Below the pieces are notes generated by a model. It was not told the origin of the DNA, did no database searches, and saw only the letters and a program-made list of their open reading frames with translations. A program made the translations under genes and the position numbers. Below are positions 38,783 through 48,900 of a stretch of 64,000 nt of DNA, piece after piece. Within the stretch, counting starts at the first letter, position 1; the number at the start of each line of letters is the position of its first letter. This stretch comes from JAWKIJ01 sp041394325 (GTDB lineage: Bacteria > Actinomycetota > Acidimicrobiia > Acidimicrobiales > Microtrichaceae), in contig JAWKIJ010000001.1 in the NCBI GenBank assembly GCA_041394325.1, forward strand, positions 2,294,001-2,358,000. The letters run 5' to 3'.

Positions 38783-40402
38783 GTGAGCGTGCCGACATCG
38801 AGTGCCCCACGGTCGATCGCCACGTCGACCCTCGGCTACGGGCTGGTCATCGGCACGTGTGTCACCGCGTTCGTCCTCGGTCGCCCACTGTGGTTCTTCA
38901 GCGACGACTGGAACATCTACAGCGACTTCCATCGCAGCCGGGATCTGCTGCGACCGTTCAACAGTCACCTGTCGACGGTCCCGGTGGCCCTGTACCAGGT
39001 GCTCTTCCACACGGTCGGGGTGGAGGTGTACTGGCCCTACCGATTGGTGGGCGTCGCCGCGTACGGGCTTTTGGGGTGGGCGGTCTTCCGGTTCGCGAGG
39101 GATCGGCTCGCCGGGGTTCCCGCCGTGTTGGTGACCGCCGCCGTGCTGTGGAACTCGGCCGGGGTGACCAATGCGATGTTCCCCTTCCTCATGAACTTCT
39201 CGATCCCCGTGGCCGCGCTGGCGATCATCTGGCGTCACCTCGAGCGGGCGCGTCGCACGAGTGGGTCCGGTGTTGCGGGCCACGAACTGGTCGCCTCGGT
39301 ATGGCTCGTGGTGGCGCTGGCGACCAGTGGCCTCGGTCTGCTCGTCGCGGTGGCCGTCGCCGTTCACCTGGTCTGGACCCGACCACCGGTGCGCACCTGG
39401 TTGGCGATGGCCCCCGGTCCCCTGCTGTGGTTGGTGTGGTATTCGCTGCGTGGGGTCGACTCGCCGCCGTCGGGGGGGCTTCGGCCCGTCGCGAGCTATG
39501 CGGTGCGGATGATCTGGGGCGGGTTCACCTCTCTGGCGTTCGGACAGCGTTGGTTCGGGCTCGTGTTGGCGGTCGCCTATCTGGTGTTGGTGGTGCTCGC
39601 TGCGGTGTGGTGGCGTTCGTTCGACGCGGTCGCGGGCGGGTCGCTCGCGGCGTGTGGCGCGTTCGCGGTGCTGACGGCGGTGTCGCGCATCGGTGTGGTC
39701 CCCCACATCCCGCCGGACGAGCTTCGCTACCGGTGGACGGTCGCCGCGTTCCTCGTGCTGGCGGCCGTACCGATGATGCCCGGATGGCCCCGCCGGCGCG
39801 GTGACGTCTGGTCGCGCGCGTTCGTCGGGCTCGGCGCGGTGCTGGTGGTGGTCAACGGAGTGCTGTTGGTTCGCGACGTCGACCGATGGGTGACGATGGT
39901 CGAGCAGTCCAAACCGGGTCTTGCGGCAAATCTGTGGGTGGTCGAACGTGCCGCCGCCGACAGGACCCTCGACGCGACGACGCGGTTGCCGCTCTCCTAT
40001 GTCCCCGTTACGGCGGGTGACTACATCGGCGCGGTGGGTGCCGTCGGCTCCCCGATCGCGGGGTGGCCGTTGGATGCGCTCGGCGGGACCGCTGCGTCAC
40101 GTCGACAGGCCGACGAGGCGTTGGTCCGGCAGTACCGCGTCCGTCTGGTCCCGCCGGACCAGACGTGTCGCGTCGGTCGTGACCGGCTGGTGACCGCGGG
40201 TCCGCAGGCGGTCGGGGTGACGGTCGGACTGTTCGGCAGTGCCTCGAACCTCGCCCCCGTCGGCACGGTCCCTGCCGGTACGACGAGGGTGCTGCGGCTG
40301 CGGTCGATCACGGAGGCGGCGTCGATGCACTGGAAGGTGTCGGCTCGGGGAGCCCGGGTCGTCGCCTGCTCAGCAACGGCCGCTCGACGAGGCGGTAGGT
40401 GA
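38783..40402 (+). CDS. GT-C-like membrane protein (probable glycosyltransferase)
   Basis: A 539-residue protein from a GTG at 38783. After the first helix (LGYGLVIGTCVTAFVLG) comes RPLWFFSDDWNIYSDFHRSRDLL, whose SDDW acidic pair is placed like the GT-C catalytic loop. About ten helices and a soluble C-terminal domain follow (LPLSYVPVTAGDYIGAVG). No specific family is recognised. Its 3' end overlaps the acyltransferase gene on the other strand by 95 bp, so one of the two C-termini is probably altered by an indel. Confidence 0.7.
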   Translation: MSVPTSSAPRSIATSTLGYGLVIGTCVTAFVLGRPLWFFSDDWNIYSDFHRSRDLLRPFNSHLSTVPVALYQVLFHTVGVEVYWPYRLVGVAAYGLLGWAVFRFARDRLAGVPAVLVTAAVLWNSAGVTNAMFPFLMNFSIPVAALAIIWRHLERARRTSGSGVAGHELVASVWLVVALATSGLGLLVAVAVAVHLVWTRPPVRTWLAMAPGPLLWLVWYSLRGVDSPPSGGLRPVASYAVRMIWGGFTSLAFGQRWFGLVLAVAYLVLVVLAAVWWRSFDAVAGGSLAACGAFAVLTAVSRIGVVPHIPPDELRYRWTVAAFLVLAAVPMMPGWPRRRGDVWSRAFVGLGAVLVVVNGVLLVRDVDRWVTMVEQSKPGLAANLWVVERAAADRTLDATTRLPLSYVPVTAGDYIGAVGAVGSPIAGWPLDALGGTAASRRQADEALVRQYRVRLVPPDQTCRVGRDRLVTAGPQAVGVTVGLFGSASNLAPVGTVPAGTTRVLRLRSITEAASMHWKVSARGARVVACSATAARRGGR

Positions 40403-41434
40403 GTTCGGTCACGACCAGTGCGACGACGATCGCGAGCAGATACTTCGGCACGGGCGGTGCATCGGGGAGCGCGCGGTCGGTCCAACGGAACACGGGAAGG
40501 TGCCACAGGTACAGGGAGTAGGAGCGCTCCCCCAGCCACCGGAGAGGAGCGGATCCGACCACGGCGCCGAGGAGGGATCGGTCCGAACCGCTCCCCACGA
40601 CGAGCCACATCGCGGCGAAGGCGACGAGCGTAAACCCCCCACCGAACAGCGCCGGCGAGAACCTCGGCGTCAGCGCGAACGCACCGAGAAGGAAGAGGAG
40701 GCCGAACCAGCCCACCCTTTCGGCGACGCGGTGCCCGACCACCCGGGCTCGCCACAGCACGATGCCGACGGCGCCCATCAGGAAGGAGTCGGCGCGCAGG
40801 TCGGTGCGCTCGTACAGGGCCTCGGGATTGGTGCCGTGTCGCCACCAGCCGATCCGCCAGAGCGCGACGGCGACGATCGCCACGACCAGACCCCCCACGA
40901 TCGCGGACGTGTTGCGAAGGTGGCGTCGGGCGAGGAGCACCCCGAACGCGGCCACGAAGTAGAGCTGTGCCTCGACGCCGAGTGACCAGAGGTGGACCAG
41001 GTCGAAGGGCGGATGGTGCCCGACGCTGAGCTGCCAGTTGCCGACGAAGAACAGTCCCATCATCGCCTGACGGAGCTCCTCGCCCAGCGAGTCGCCGAGC
41101 ACCGCGGTGACGAGCGCGTGGATCGCGAGGAACGCCGCCAGCGGTGGGACCAGCCGTCGCACACGCCGGCGAGCGAAGCCACCCAGGTCGATACGGCCGG
41201 TTCGGTCGTGCTCGGACAGGAGCGTTCCCACGATGAGGAACCCCGAGAGCACGAGGAACAGGTCGACCCGAGGAAGCCCCCGGACGAACCATTCGGGTCC
41301 GGAGGGGTTGACGAAGATCTCGTGGGTGCCGAGCACGGCGAGGATCGCCAGGCCACGGACTCCGTCGAGCCGCGGATCGCGGCGGAGCCGTCGGAACCCG
41401 GTGTCGGACGTGGGCGCGTGAGGCCTTCCAGCAT
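40308..41434 (-). CDS. Acyltransferase-3 domain protein (second module, possibly fused to the upstream one)
   Basis: The module reads DPRLDGVRGLAILAVLGTHEIFV, VDLFLVLSGFLIVGTLL, LVHLWSLGVEAQLYF and GERSYSLYLWHLPVF, a complete acyltransferase-3 domain of about 370 residues without SGNH. An ATG at 41434 (MLEGLTRP) could start it if one C is restored near 41415; otherwise a TTG at 41462 fits the frame. No stop codon separates it from the upstream acyltransferase once indels are repaired, so a single double-domain protein is possible. Function: acylation of an extracellular glycan, inferred from family. Confidence 0.72.
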
Positions 41435-42675
41435 CGGTTGCGGCCAACGCTCGACCAACCAATACGTGACGAACGCGAGACCGGCGGCCCCGCGGCGACG
41501 ACCGCGAGACCCGTGCCGAACGCGCTGTCGAAGATCCGGTGGTGCACTCCGTCGAACCAGCGCTCGGCGACGAACTGATGCCACAGGTACACGCCGTAGG
41601 AACCGAGGCCCATCACGGTGGCGGCTCGCGTGCCAACAGCGCTCACCCGGGTGCTCACAGAGCGGGGATGCCACGACGCGACGATGGAGGGAGCCAGGAG
41701 CGCGCCCGCACAGAGCACGAACAGGAGGTGTCGGGCGAGGGTCTGCGCGCCGTCGAAGCCGGTGTGCAGCGGCGGGAGGCCGAGCGCGGTCGACGCCGTC
41801 CACAGTGCTCCGACGCCGACCGCGATGCAGGCGGTCGATCGCAGCACGCCCAGCCGAGCGAGGCGGCCCCGGGTGAGAATCCCCACCAGCGCGAAGGCCG
41901 CACCGACTGCGAAGGAGTCGAGGTGGTTGGGCAGCCAGGTCAACAGCGCGCCGCGGACGTCGATCGAGGTGGGGTCGTGATAGTCGTAGGTGTCGGTCGC
42001 GGCGACGACGACCAGCCGGAACGCCAGTGCGGAGACGCACCACCCCGCCAGTCCCGCCGCTATCCAGCGTGCCCGCGTCCGGCGCCCGACGATGCCTCGG
42101 CGGTCGAACCAGCGCCGCAGCAATCCGAACCACAGGGGGATGAAGACGTAGAAGGACAGTTCGGTCGCGAGGCTCCACGACTGGGTGATCGGGCCGATCG
42201 CGGTGGAGGGACGATAGATGTGGGTGAGGGTCGCGTACTCCAGCAGACGGACCGCCGACGGCAGCGGGGCGTCCGAGAGGCCGATGGTGACGGCGAGGAT
42301 CGCCCAGTACAACGGCAGGATCCGTGTGGCGCGGCGCCACAGGTAGTGCCCGAGCGCCGGTGCCGGAGCATCGCCGAGCGCGGCGGCGATGAACGGTCGG
42401 GTGATCAACAATCCCGACAGCACGAAGAAGACCGGGACGCCCACGTCGAGGCGTGGCAACACCTGTCGCAAGGGAGAGGACCATCGATGCGGGTTGACGA
42501 CCCCGCTCACGAACGCGACGTGTGACACGAGCACGGCGAAGGCCGCGAGACCGCGTGCGACGTCGAGGCCCGGGGTCCGTCGCCGTGTTGGTTGGGCCGA
42601 TCCGGGGGGTCCGACCGCTCCGCCCGAAGTCGCCTCCGCGATGGGCGAACCCGGCTCCGGGATGGTCGAACTCAC
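41412..42675 (-). CDS. Acyltransferase-3 domain protein (first module), one frameshift
   Basis: From a GTG at 42675 the protein reads LDVARGLAAFAVLVSHVAFVSG, VPVFFVLSGLLITRPFIAAA, PITQSWSLATELSFYVFIPLW and GSYGVYLWHQFVAERWF, a full acyltransferase-3 domain of about 420 residues. One G is missing in a G4 run near 41492. Repairing it continues AAGLAFVTYWLVERWPQPMLEG, the usual end of the domain. The sequence then runs on into the next acyltransferase module with no visible stop. The end given is therefore approximate. The gene is divergent from the next GT-C gene, with only 9 bp between starts. Confidence 0.72.
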
Positions 42676-42684
42676 CCCGGTAGC

Positions 42685-44637
42685 ATGCTCGACTCGGTGC
42701 CCCCTTCCGATGACCGTCGTCGTGAGTGCCCCGATTCCGCGTGGGCCCGGCCGATGCCGTGTGTGCTGGCGGCGGTGCTCGTGGGGGTCGTGGTCGCGAT
42801 GGGTGCGGTCGCGTCGGCGCGGGGGTGGTTGCCGACCGGTGACGACGCCTTCCTGTCGCTTCGCTCGCGGCACACGATCGGATCCCATCCGATCCTGTTG
42901 AACAACGCCTCGTCCGCCGGACCGTCCGCCGGCACCCAGTACAACCATCCGGGAGCGATGCCGCTGACCCTGATGTGGCCGTTCACCCGAACCCTCGGAC
43001 CCGGCGGCATCGCGCTCGCGACCGCGGTGCTCAACGCGGCGCTGTTGGCGGGACTGGTCGTGGTGGTTCGACGGATCGCAGGTGCCACCGGGGCGCTCGC
43101 CACGGTGTCGGCGGGCGCGGCGATGGTGTGGTCGATGGGCCCCGCGCTCCTGGTCGACCCCTGGAACCCGAACCTCACGATCCTGTCGACCGGCTTGGCC
43201 GTGGTGGCGGCGTGGGGGGTGGTCGAACGGCACCATCGGCACTTCGCGGTCGTGGTGTGCGCGGCGTCGATCGCGTTGCAGTCACATCTGAGTGCCGTCG
43301 TGCCGGCGGTGGCGACGGTCACGGTGGCCGGAATCGGCTGGTCGCTGCACCTTCGTCGGGAGCGGTCGACGTCGGGCCGCCGCGCGTTGTGGGGCAGCCT
43401 CGGGTTCGCGGTGGCCGTCGGCCTGGTCGTCAACGTCCAAGTACTCGCGGACCAGTTCTTCGGGACCGGCAATCTCACGAAGGTGCTCCGCGGCTCCCAT
43501 GTCGGCGAGGCGACCGTGTCGGTTCGCCAGGCCGCAGCGGTGCTGGTGGACCGCTTCGTGATCCCGCCCATGTGGTTCCGCGGAAGCTGGCAGCGGCCGG
43601 TGCTGGCGGACACGATGCCGTCGGGTTCGGCGATCGTGGCCGGAGCCATGGCCCTCGCGTTGTTGTCGGTGCTGGTGGTGTGGCGCGGTTCGCCGGCGGT
43701 CCGCCGATGCCTCGGAGTCACCGCCGTCGTCGCGTTGTGCGGCGCCGTCATGTCGTTGAGGTTTCCATTGCGGGTCGGGATCCCGATCCCGTACTTCCGC
43801 TTCCTGTGGCCCTTGGCCGCCATCTGGTGGGTGCTCGTGCTCGCCACCGCCGCACAGGTGCTTTCCGAGATCACCGATCGCCGCTCATCCCGTCTGGCAC
43901 ACGAGGCGGTCGAGGGAGTGCCGGGGGGCGCCCCGGACCGCGCACCGTGGAGGGCTCTGCCCGCGGCGGTCGCGTTGATGTTGTTGGTGTTGGCCTGGAT
44001 GCCGGCCCCCGGCGAGGAGTCCCCAAATCCGCGCTGGGCTCGCGTGTTCAGCGCACCGCTCGCCGCGGCGGCGGTTGCGAACACACGACCGGGAGAGGAG
44101 GTACTGGTCGAGCAGAGCATCCAGGAGGTCGCCCTGTGGGCGATTCCCGCAGTGATCGACCAACTCGACGCGGCGGGTCGGCGTCCGCGCGCGGCCGACC
44201 GCGTACTGGTGCAGCAGACCTCGCCTGGTTACCGCGCCACGGGAGCGGAGAAGGCCCGCCTCGTGTTCCGCGGGGGTCTCCAGATCGACGACGCGCCCAC
44301 CGGTGGGCGGATGATCGCGCGCCACGACGCGCTCGCCCCTGCCGACCGAGCCCGGCTCGACCGCTTCCTCACCCGGTACGGACCGATGCTCGCTCGACGA
44401 GGTGGCGTGAGGCTCACGGCCGTCGGGGAGGCCGAGACCGACGTGGACGCGTTGCGGTTCCTGACCACGGGCCGCCTGCCACCGCGGGAACTGGTCCGCT
44501 CCGTCGTGTTGCGGTTGGCGGTCGAGCGCGGTGCGTTGTCGATCGAGGGTGTCCCCAGGGAGGCGGTCGGTGAGGCGCTTCGGCTCGGCGCGCTCGACGG
44601 TGGTAGGTCGATCGCGCTCTATCTCGTCCGGGACTGA
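42685..44637 (+). CDS. Large GT-C-like membrane protein
   Basis: A 650-residue protein starting at an ATG at 42685. The N-terminal half spans the membrane about ten times. The outer loop after helix 1 holds LPTGDDAFLSLRSRHTIGSHPILLNN and AGTQYNHPGAMPLTLMWPF, where the GDD acidic pair is the expected catalytic position of GT-C enzymes. A soluble region with VANTRPGEEVLVEQSIQEVALWAIPAVIDQLD follows helix 10. No named family is recognised. Context within the glycan locus supports a polyprenyl-phosphate-sugar-dependent transferase. Confidence 0.72.
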   Translation: MLDSVPPSDDRRRECPDSAWARPMPCVLAAVLVGVVVAMGAVASARGWLPTGDDAFLSLRSRHTIGSHPILLNNASSAGPSAGTQYNHPGAMPLTLMWPFTRTLGPGGIALATAVLNAALLAGLVVVVRRIAGATGALATVSAGAAMVWSMGPALLVDPWNPNLTILSTGLAVVAAWGVVERHHRHFAVVVCAASIALQSHLSAVVPAVATVTVAGIGWSLHLRRERSTSGRRALWGSLGFAVAVGLVVNVQVLADQFFGTGNLTKVLRGSHVGEATVSVRQAAAVLVDRFVIPPMWFRGSWQRPVLADTMPSGSAIVAGAMALALLSVLVVWRGSPAVRRCLGVTAVVALCGAVMSLRFPLRVGIPIPYFRFLWPLAAIWWVLVLATAAQVLSEITDRRSSRLAHEAVEGVPGGAPDRAPWRALPAAVALMLLVLAWMPAPGEESPNPRWARVFSAPLAAAAVANTRPGEEVLVEQSIQEVALWAIPAVIDQLDAAGRRPRAADRVLVQQTSPGYRATGAEKARLVFRGGLQIDDAPTGGRMIARHDALAPADRARLDRFLTRYGPMLARRGGVRLTAVGEAETDVDALRFLTTGRLPPRELVRSVVLRLAVERGALSIEGVPREAVGEALRLGALDGGRSIALYLVRD

Positions 44638-44666
44638 TCTCCCCGCCCGGGCGTTGGATCGGTCCG

Positions 44667-45863
44667 CTATCCGACGAGGTGGACGGCGAGTGACGCCGCA
44701 CCCACCGAGATCGCGGCGACCGACGCCCACGTCGCATAGAAGCGCCGGCCCTTCAGCACCTTCCGTGTCCGGATCGGCTGTTCGACGTAGGTAGTGACCA
44801 GCCAGGCGATGGCACCCGACACCACGACGCGGACCGCCGCCAAGGGCCAACCCGAGAAGCCCGTGTGTTCGGGGCGGAGCGCGAGCGCCACCGGCCAATG
44901 GACGAGGTACAGCGTGTAGCTCAGCTTGCCGATCTCGACGAGGGGGCGGAATCGGAACACCGCGGCGAAGCTCGACCCCCGGGTCGCTGCTCCCAGGATC
45001 ATCGCGATGTTCAGCAACGACGTGAGAGCCAGGCCGCCGTTCAGCACCCACGCATCGTGCTCGGTGACGAAACCCCACGCGAGGGCCGTCAGGGCGAGGG
45101 CCGCCCAGCCGAGCACCGACCACCACCTCGAGGTCGGCCAACCCCAATGGCGGACCGCGAGGGCGAGCAGGCAACCCGCCAGCAGCTCCGAGGCCCGGAC
45201 GTCGGTGCCGAACAACTCCCGGTTGGGGGTGGAGTGGATGCCCACCAACGCCGTCACCGACAACGCCGCCGCGGTGGCGAAAAGGGCCGTGAGGGTGACG
45301 GTCCAACGGCGAGTGAACATCGCCAAGCCGATCAGGAGCGACATACCCAGGTAGAACTGCTCCTCGATCGACAGCGACCAGTACGGCGACAGGGGCCCCA
45401 GCGTCCGCAGCCCCTGGTTCCTCGACGATGCATACGCGATGTCCTGCCAGTTCTTCACGCTGGTCAGCGCCGCGAAGGCGTCCTGGGGGCGCAACGCACC
45501 CCATGCCCCCTTCTTCCACAACAGCGGCAGTGCCGCGCCGACCAGGATCACGGTGACCGAACCCGGGACGAGGCGTCGGAATCGCCGGTCCCAGAAGCCG
45601 CGCCACGACACTCCGTCGTTGCGGTCGCGTTCCAGCAACAGCAGCGAGGTGATGAGGAACCCCGACAGCGTGAAGAACATCGACGGCGCGAAGAACGACC
45701 CGGGGGCGACGAGGAACGGCGCCCGCCCACCCGTCGCGCTGGTCACCGAGAAGTGGAACGCCAGTACCGGGAAGACCAACAGCCCTCGGATGCCGTCGAG
45801 CGCCGGTAGGTATGGGAACCGCCCCGAGCCGGCGGCGGGGCGCGGGCCCTCGGGGACGAGCAT
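44667..45863 (-). CDS. Acyltransferase-3 (OafA/YrhL-like) membrane protein
   Basis: About 398 residues from an ATG at 45863 (MLVPEGPRP); an ATG at 45932 would add 23 residues but lies inside a strong inverted repeat. It has LDGIRGLLVFPVLAFHFSVTS, SMFFTLSGFLITSLLLLE, PYWSLSIEEQFYLGMSLL and GKLSYTLYLVHWPVAL, with about ten helices and no SGNH domain. It is the fifth acyltransferase-3 module in 17 kb. Divergent from aftD, so shared regulation is plausible. Confidence 0.88.
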   Translation of the reverse strand: MLVPEGPRPAAGSGRFPYLPALDGIRGLLVFPVLAFHFSVTSATGGRAPFLVAPGSFFAPSMFFTLSGFLITSLLLLERDRNDGVSWRGFWDRRFRRLVPGSVTVILVGAALPLLWKKGAWGALRPQDAFAALTSVKNWQDIAYASSRNQGLRTLGPLSPYWSLSIEEQFYLGMSLLIGLAMFTRRWTVTLTALFATAAALSVTALVGIHSTPNRELFGTDVRASELLAGCLLALAVRHWGWPTSRWWSVLGWAALALTALAWGFVTEHDAWVLNGGLALTSLLNIAMILGAATRGSSFAAVFRFRPLVEIGKLSYTLYLVHWPVALALRPEHTGFSGWPLAAVRVVVSGAIAWLVTTYVEQPIRTRKVLKGRRFYATWASVAAISVGAASLAVHLVG

Positions 45864-45904
45864 CGGATCGACCGTAGTGGTCGAGGAGTGATCCGACCGG
45901 ACTC

Positions 45905-45938
45905 TGCCCGATGCCGGCGGGGCCGCCGGCATCGGGCA
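45905..45938. repeat. Perfect 15-bp inverted repeat with 4-nt loop
   Basis: TGCCCGATGCCGGCG at 45905-45919 and CGCCGGCATCGGGCA at 45924-45938 are exact reverse complements around GGGC. It lies between the divergent acyltransferase and aftD starts. It could be a regulator site or an RNA hairpin. No T-run follows on either strand, so it is not a typical terminator. Confidence 0.75.
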
Positions 45939-45995
45939 TCTCCACGGAGCACGTTCCGCGGAGCCGCCCCCGGCACTGGAGTAGCGTCGCAGGCC

Positions 45996-48900
45996 GTGAA
46001 GATGCCGCGTCGGCCGGCCCGTGAGGGGCGCGGCTCCCTCCGGCTGCATCCCGGCGACGTGCTCCTGGCGGTGGTCAGCTACCTGCCGCTGCTGTTGACC
46101 CATCGCGGCAAGCTCGGTGCCGACACGAAGGCCTATCTCTACCTGGACCCGGGCAAGCTGCTCTCGAAGGCTCCGTATCTGTGGGACCCGTCGGTGGGTC
46201 TCGGCACGGTCACCCACCAGAACATTGGCTACCTGCTCCCGATGGGCCCGTACTACTGGCTGATGCAGTTGCTGGGGGTGCCCGACTGGATCGCACAGCG
46301 GATCTGGTTCGGGTCGATCATCTTCCTGGCGGGGCTCGGGGTCCGCTACCTCCTCCGCTCCATCCGCTGGACCGCTCCCGGAGGGACCGTGGCCGCCCTC
46401 GGGTACGCGTTGAGCCCCTACGTGCTGCACTACATCTACAAGCACTCGGTGATCCTCCTCCCGTTCACCGCGCTGCCGTGGTTGATCGCCTTCACGGCCC
46501 GCTCGCTCCGCCACCGCGGTTGGCGCGCTACCCGGCGCTGTTCGCGCTCACGGCACTGTTGTCGGGAGGGATCAACGCCACCTCGCTCGCGTTGGTCCTG
46601 CTCGGCCCGCTGCTGTGGGTGTTGCACGCGGTGTTCGTCGACCGCGAGCTCCGGCTCCGCGACACGGTGGCGCCCCTACTGCGCATCGCCGCGCTCACGG
46701 CCGTGACGTCGTTGTGGTGGGTCGTCGGCCTCCTCACCCAGGGCGCCTTCGGGATCGACGTGTTGCGGTTCACCGAGACGTACCGGACGGTCGCGAACTC
46801 GGCGAGCGCACCCGAGGTCACCCGGGGTCTCGGTTACTGGTTCTTCTACGGCACCGACACCTTCGGACCGTGGTTCAAAGCCGCCGCGACGATGACGACG
46901 TCGCTTCCGCACTCGTCGTGTCCTTCGCCGTGCCGATCCTCGCGGTCACGGCCGCGCTGTGGACCCGCTTCCGTCACCGTGTGTTCTTCGTGGCCACCGC
47001 GGTCGTCGGCGTGGTCGTCTCGGTCGGGGCGCATCCGTTCACCTCTCCCAGCCCCTACGGCGCGCTGTTCAAGTCCTTCGCCCAGAGTGGTGTGGGGTTG
47101 TCGCTGCGCTCCACCCCCGGGCGGTTCCCCTCCTCGCTCTGTCGGTGGCGGTGTTCCTCGGAGCCGGGGTCGCCGCGCTGTCCCAGCGCCTCGAAGGTCG
47201 ACGCCTCGCGTTCGCTGCGCTCGCCATGGCGGTGATCGTCGCGAACCAGAGCCCGCTGTTCATGGGTCGGATGATCGACCCGTTCCTCGAACGACCCGAC
47301 GACGTGCCCAAATACTGGCACGACGTCGGCCATGCGCTCGACGCCGGTGACCGGGCCACTCGCGCACTCGCCGTCCCGGGAATCGACTTCGCGAACTACC
47401 GCTGGGGCGCGTCGGTCGACCCGATCCTGCCCGGTCTCACCGATCGCGCCTACGCGGCGCGCGAGCTCGTTCCCTACGGCTCGCCGGCGTCGGCCGACCT
47501 CATGAACGCGGTCGACCTCCCCTTCCAGAACGGCTCGTTCGACCCTGCCGGCTATGCGTCGATCCTCCGCCTCCTCGGGGTGGGCCATCTCGTCGTCCGC
47601 AACGACCTGCAGTACGAGCGCTATCGCACGCCGCGCCCCAAACCCATGACCCACATGATCGGCGAGGTGCCGGGGCTGAGTGCTCCGGAAGGCTTCGGGC
47701 CGACCCGGCCGAACGTCGCGTCGTCCGCCTCTCCCCTGCTCGACGACGAGGAGCTCGCGATTCCGACCACCGACCCCGACCCCCACGCGGTCGAGGTGTA
47801 CGGCGTGCGACAACCGCTACGGATCCTGCGGACGACCTCGGAGGAGCGTCCCGTGGTGGTGGCGGGCGACGGCGACGGGATCGTCGCCGCGGCCAACGCA
47901 GGAGTCCTCGATCCCGAGCGCCTGGTCGTGTATTCGGGATCGGTCAGCGGCGACGCCGCGGCGATGCGCCGCCTCCTGCAGAACGACGCCTCGCTCGTGG
48001 TCACCGACACCAACCGCAAGGCCGGGCGGCGTTGGGGTACGACGAAGGACAACGACGGCTACACCGAGATGATCGGGGAGACCCCGGCGGCGGACCCTAC
48101 CGACAATCGCCTCGACCTCTTCGGAGGACGGGGGACCGACGTGCAGACTGTCGCCGAGCAGCGTGGCGGTCCGATCGCCACGGCATCGCACTACGGCAAT
48201 CCCCTGTCGTTCACACCCGGCGACAGGGCGGTCCACGCCGTGGACGGTGACCCGGCCACCGCGTGGAAGGTCGGTGCGTTCGCGGACGTCCGCGGCGAGT
48301 GGCTTCAACTCGATGCACGCCATCTCACGAGCCCGGGCTTCATCACACTGACCCAGCCCTCCGCCGGTGTGAACCGTTTCATCACACGTGTTCGGCTCAC
48401 CTTCGACGGCGGACGGAGTGGCGACGGACGAGGCGGAGCCCCCATGACCGTGACGTTGGGCGAGGCGTCCCGTGGGGCGGGCCAGCGTATCGACCTCGGC
48501 GGTCGTCGCTTCCGCCGGGTTCGGATCACGGTGGAGGCCACCGACCGGGGGGTGCTCGGCAGCTACACCGGGCTCAGCGGTGTCGGTTTCACCGAGGTGA
48601 GACTCGGCGACCTGCCGCCCACCGTCGAGGTCATCAGACCTCCGGTGGATCTGCTCGATGCCGCAGGGAAGGCCGCTACCACCGCGCCGTTGACCTTCGT
48701 CTTCACACGCCGGACGGCCGCCCCCGACACCGATGCACCCGACCCCGAGCCGGTTCTCCGCCGGCTGGTCGAGCTCCCCGCCGCCCGGGACGTGAGCGCG
48801 GCGGGAATGGTTCGCCTGTCGACCACACTGCCGCCCGAGCAACTCGACGCGATGCTCGGCGTCGGCGGTCTTCGCTTCTCCGAGTCGAGCCGCCTCCCCG

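Noticed and set aside
40021..43242. One very long minus-strand open frame of 1,073 codons
   Set aside because: Only its middle part encodes a real acyltransferase. The ends are out-of-frame readings caused by an indel near 41492.
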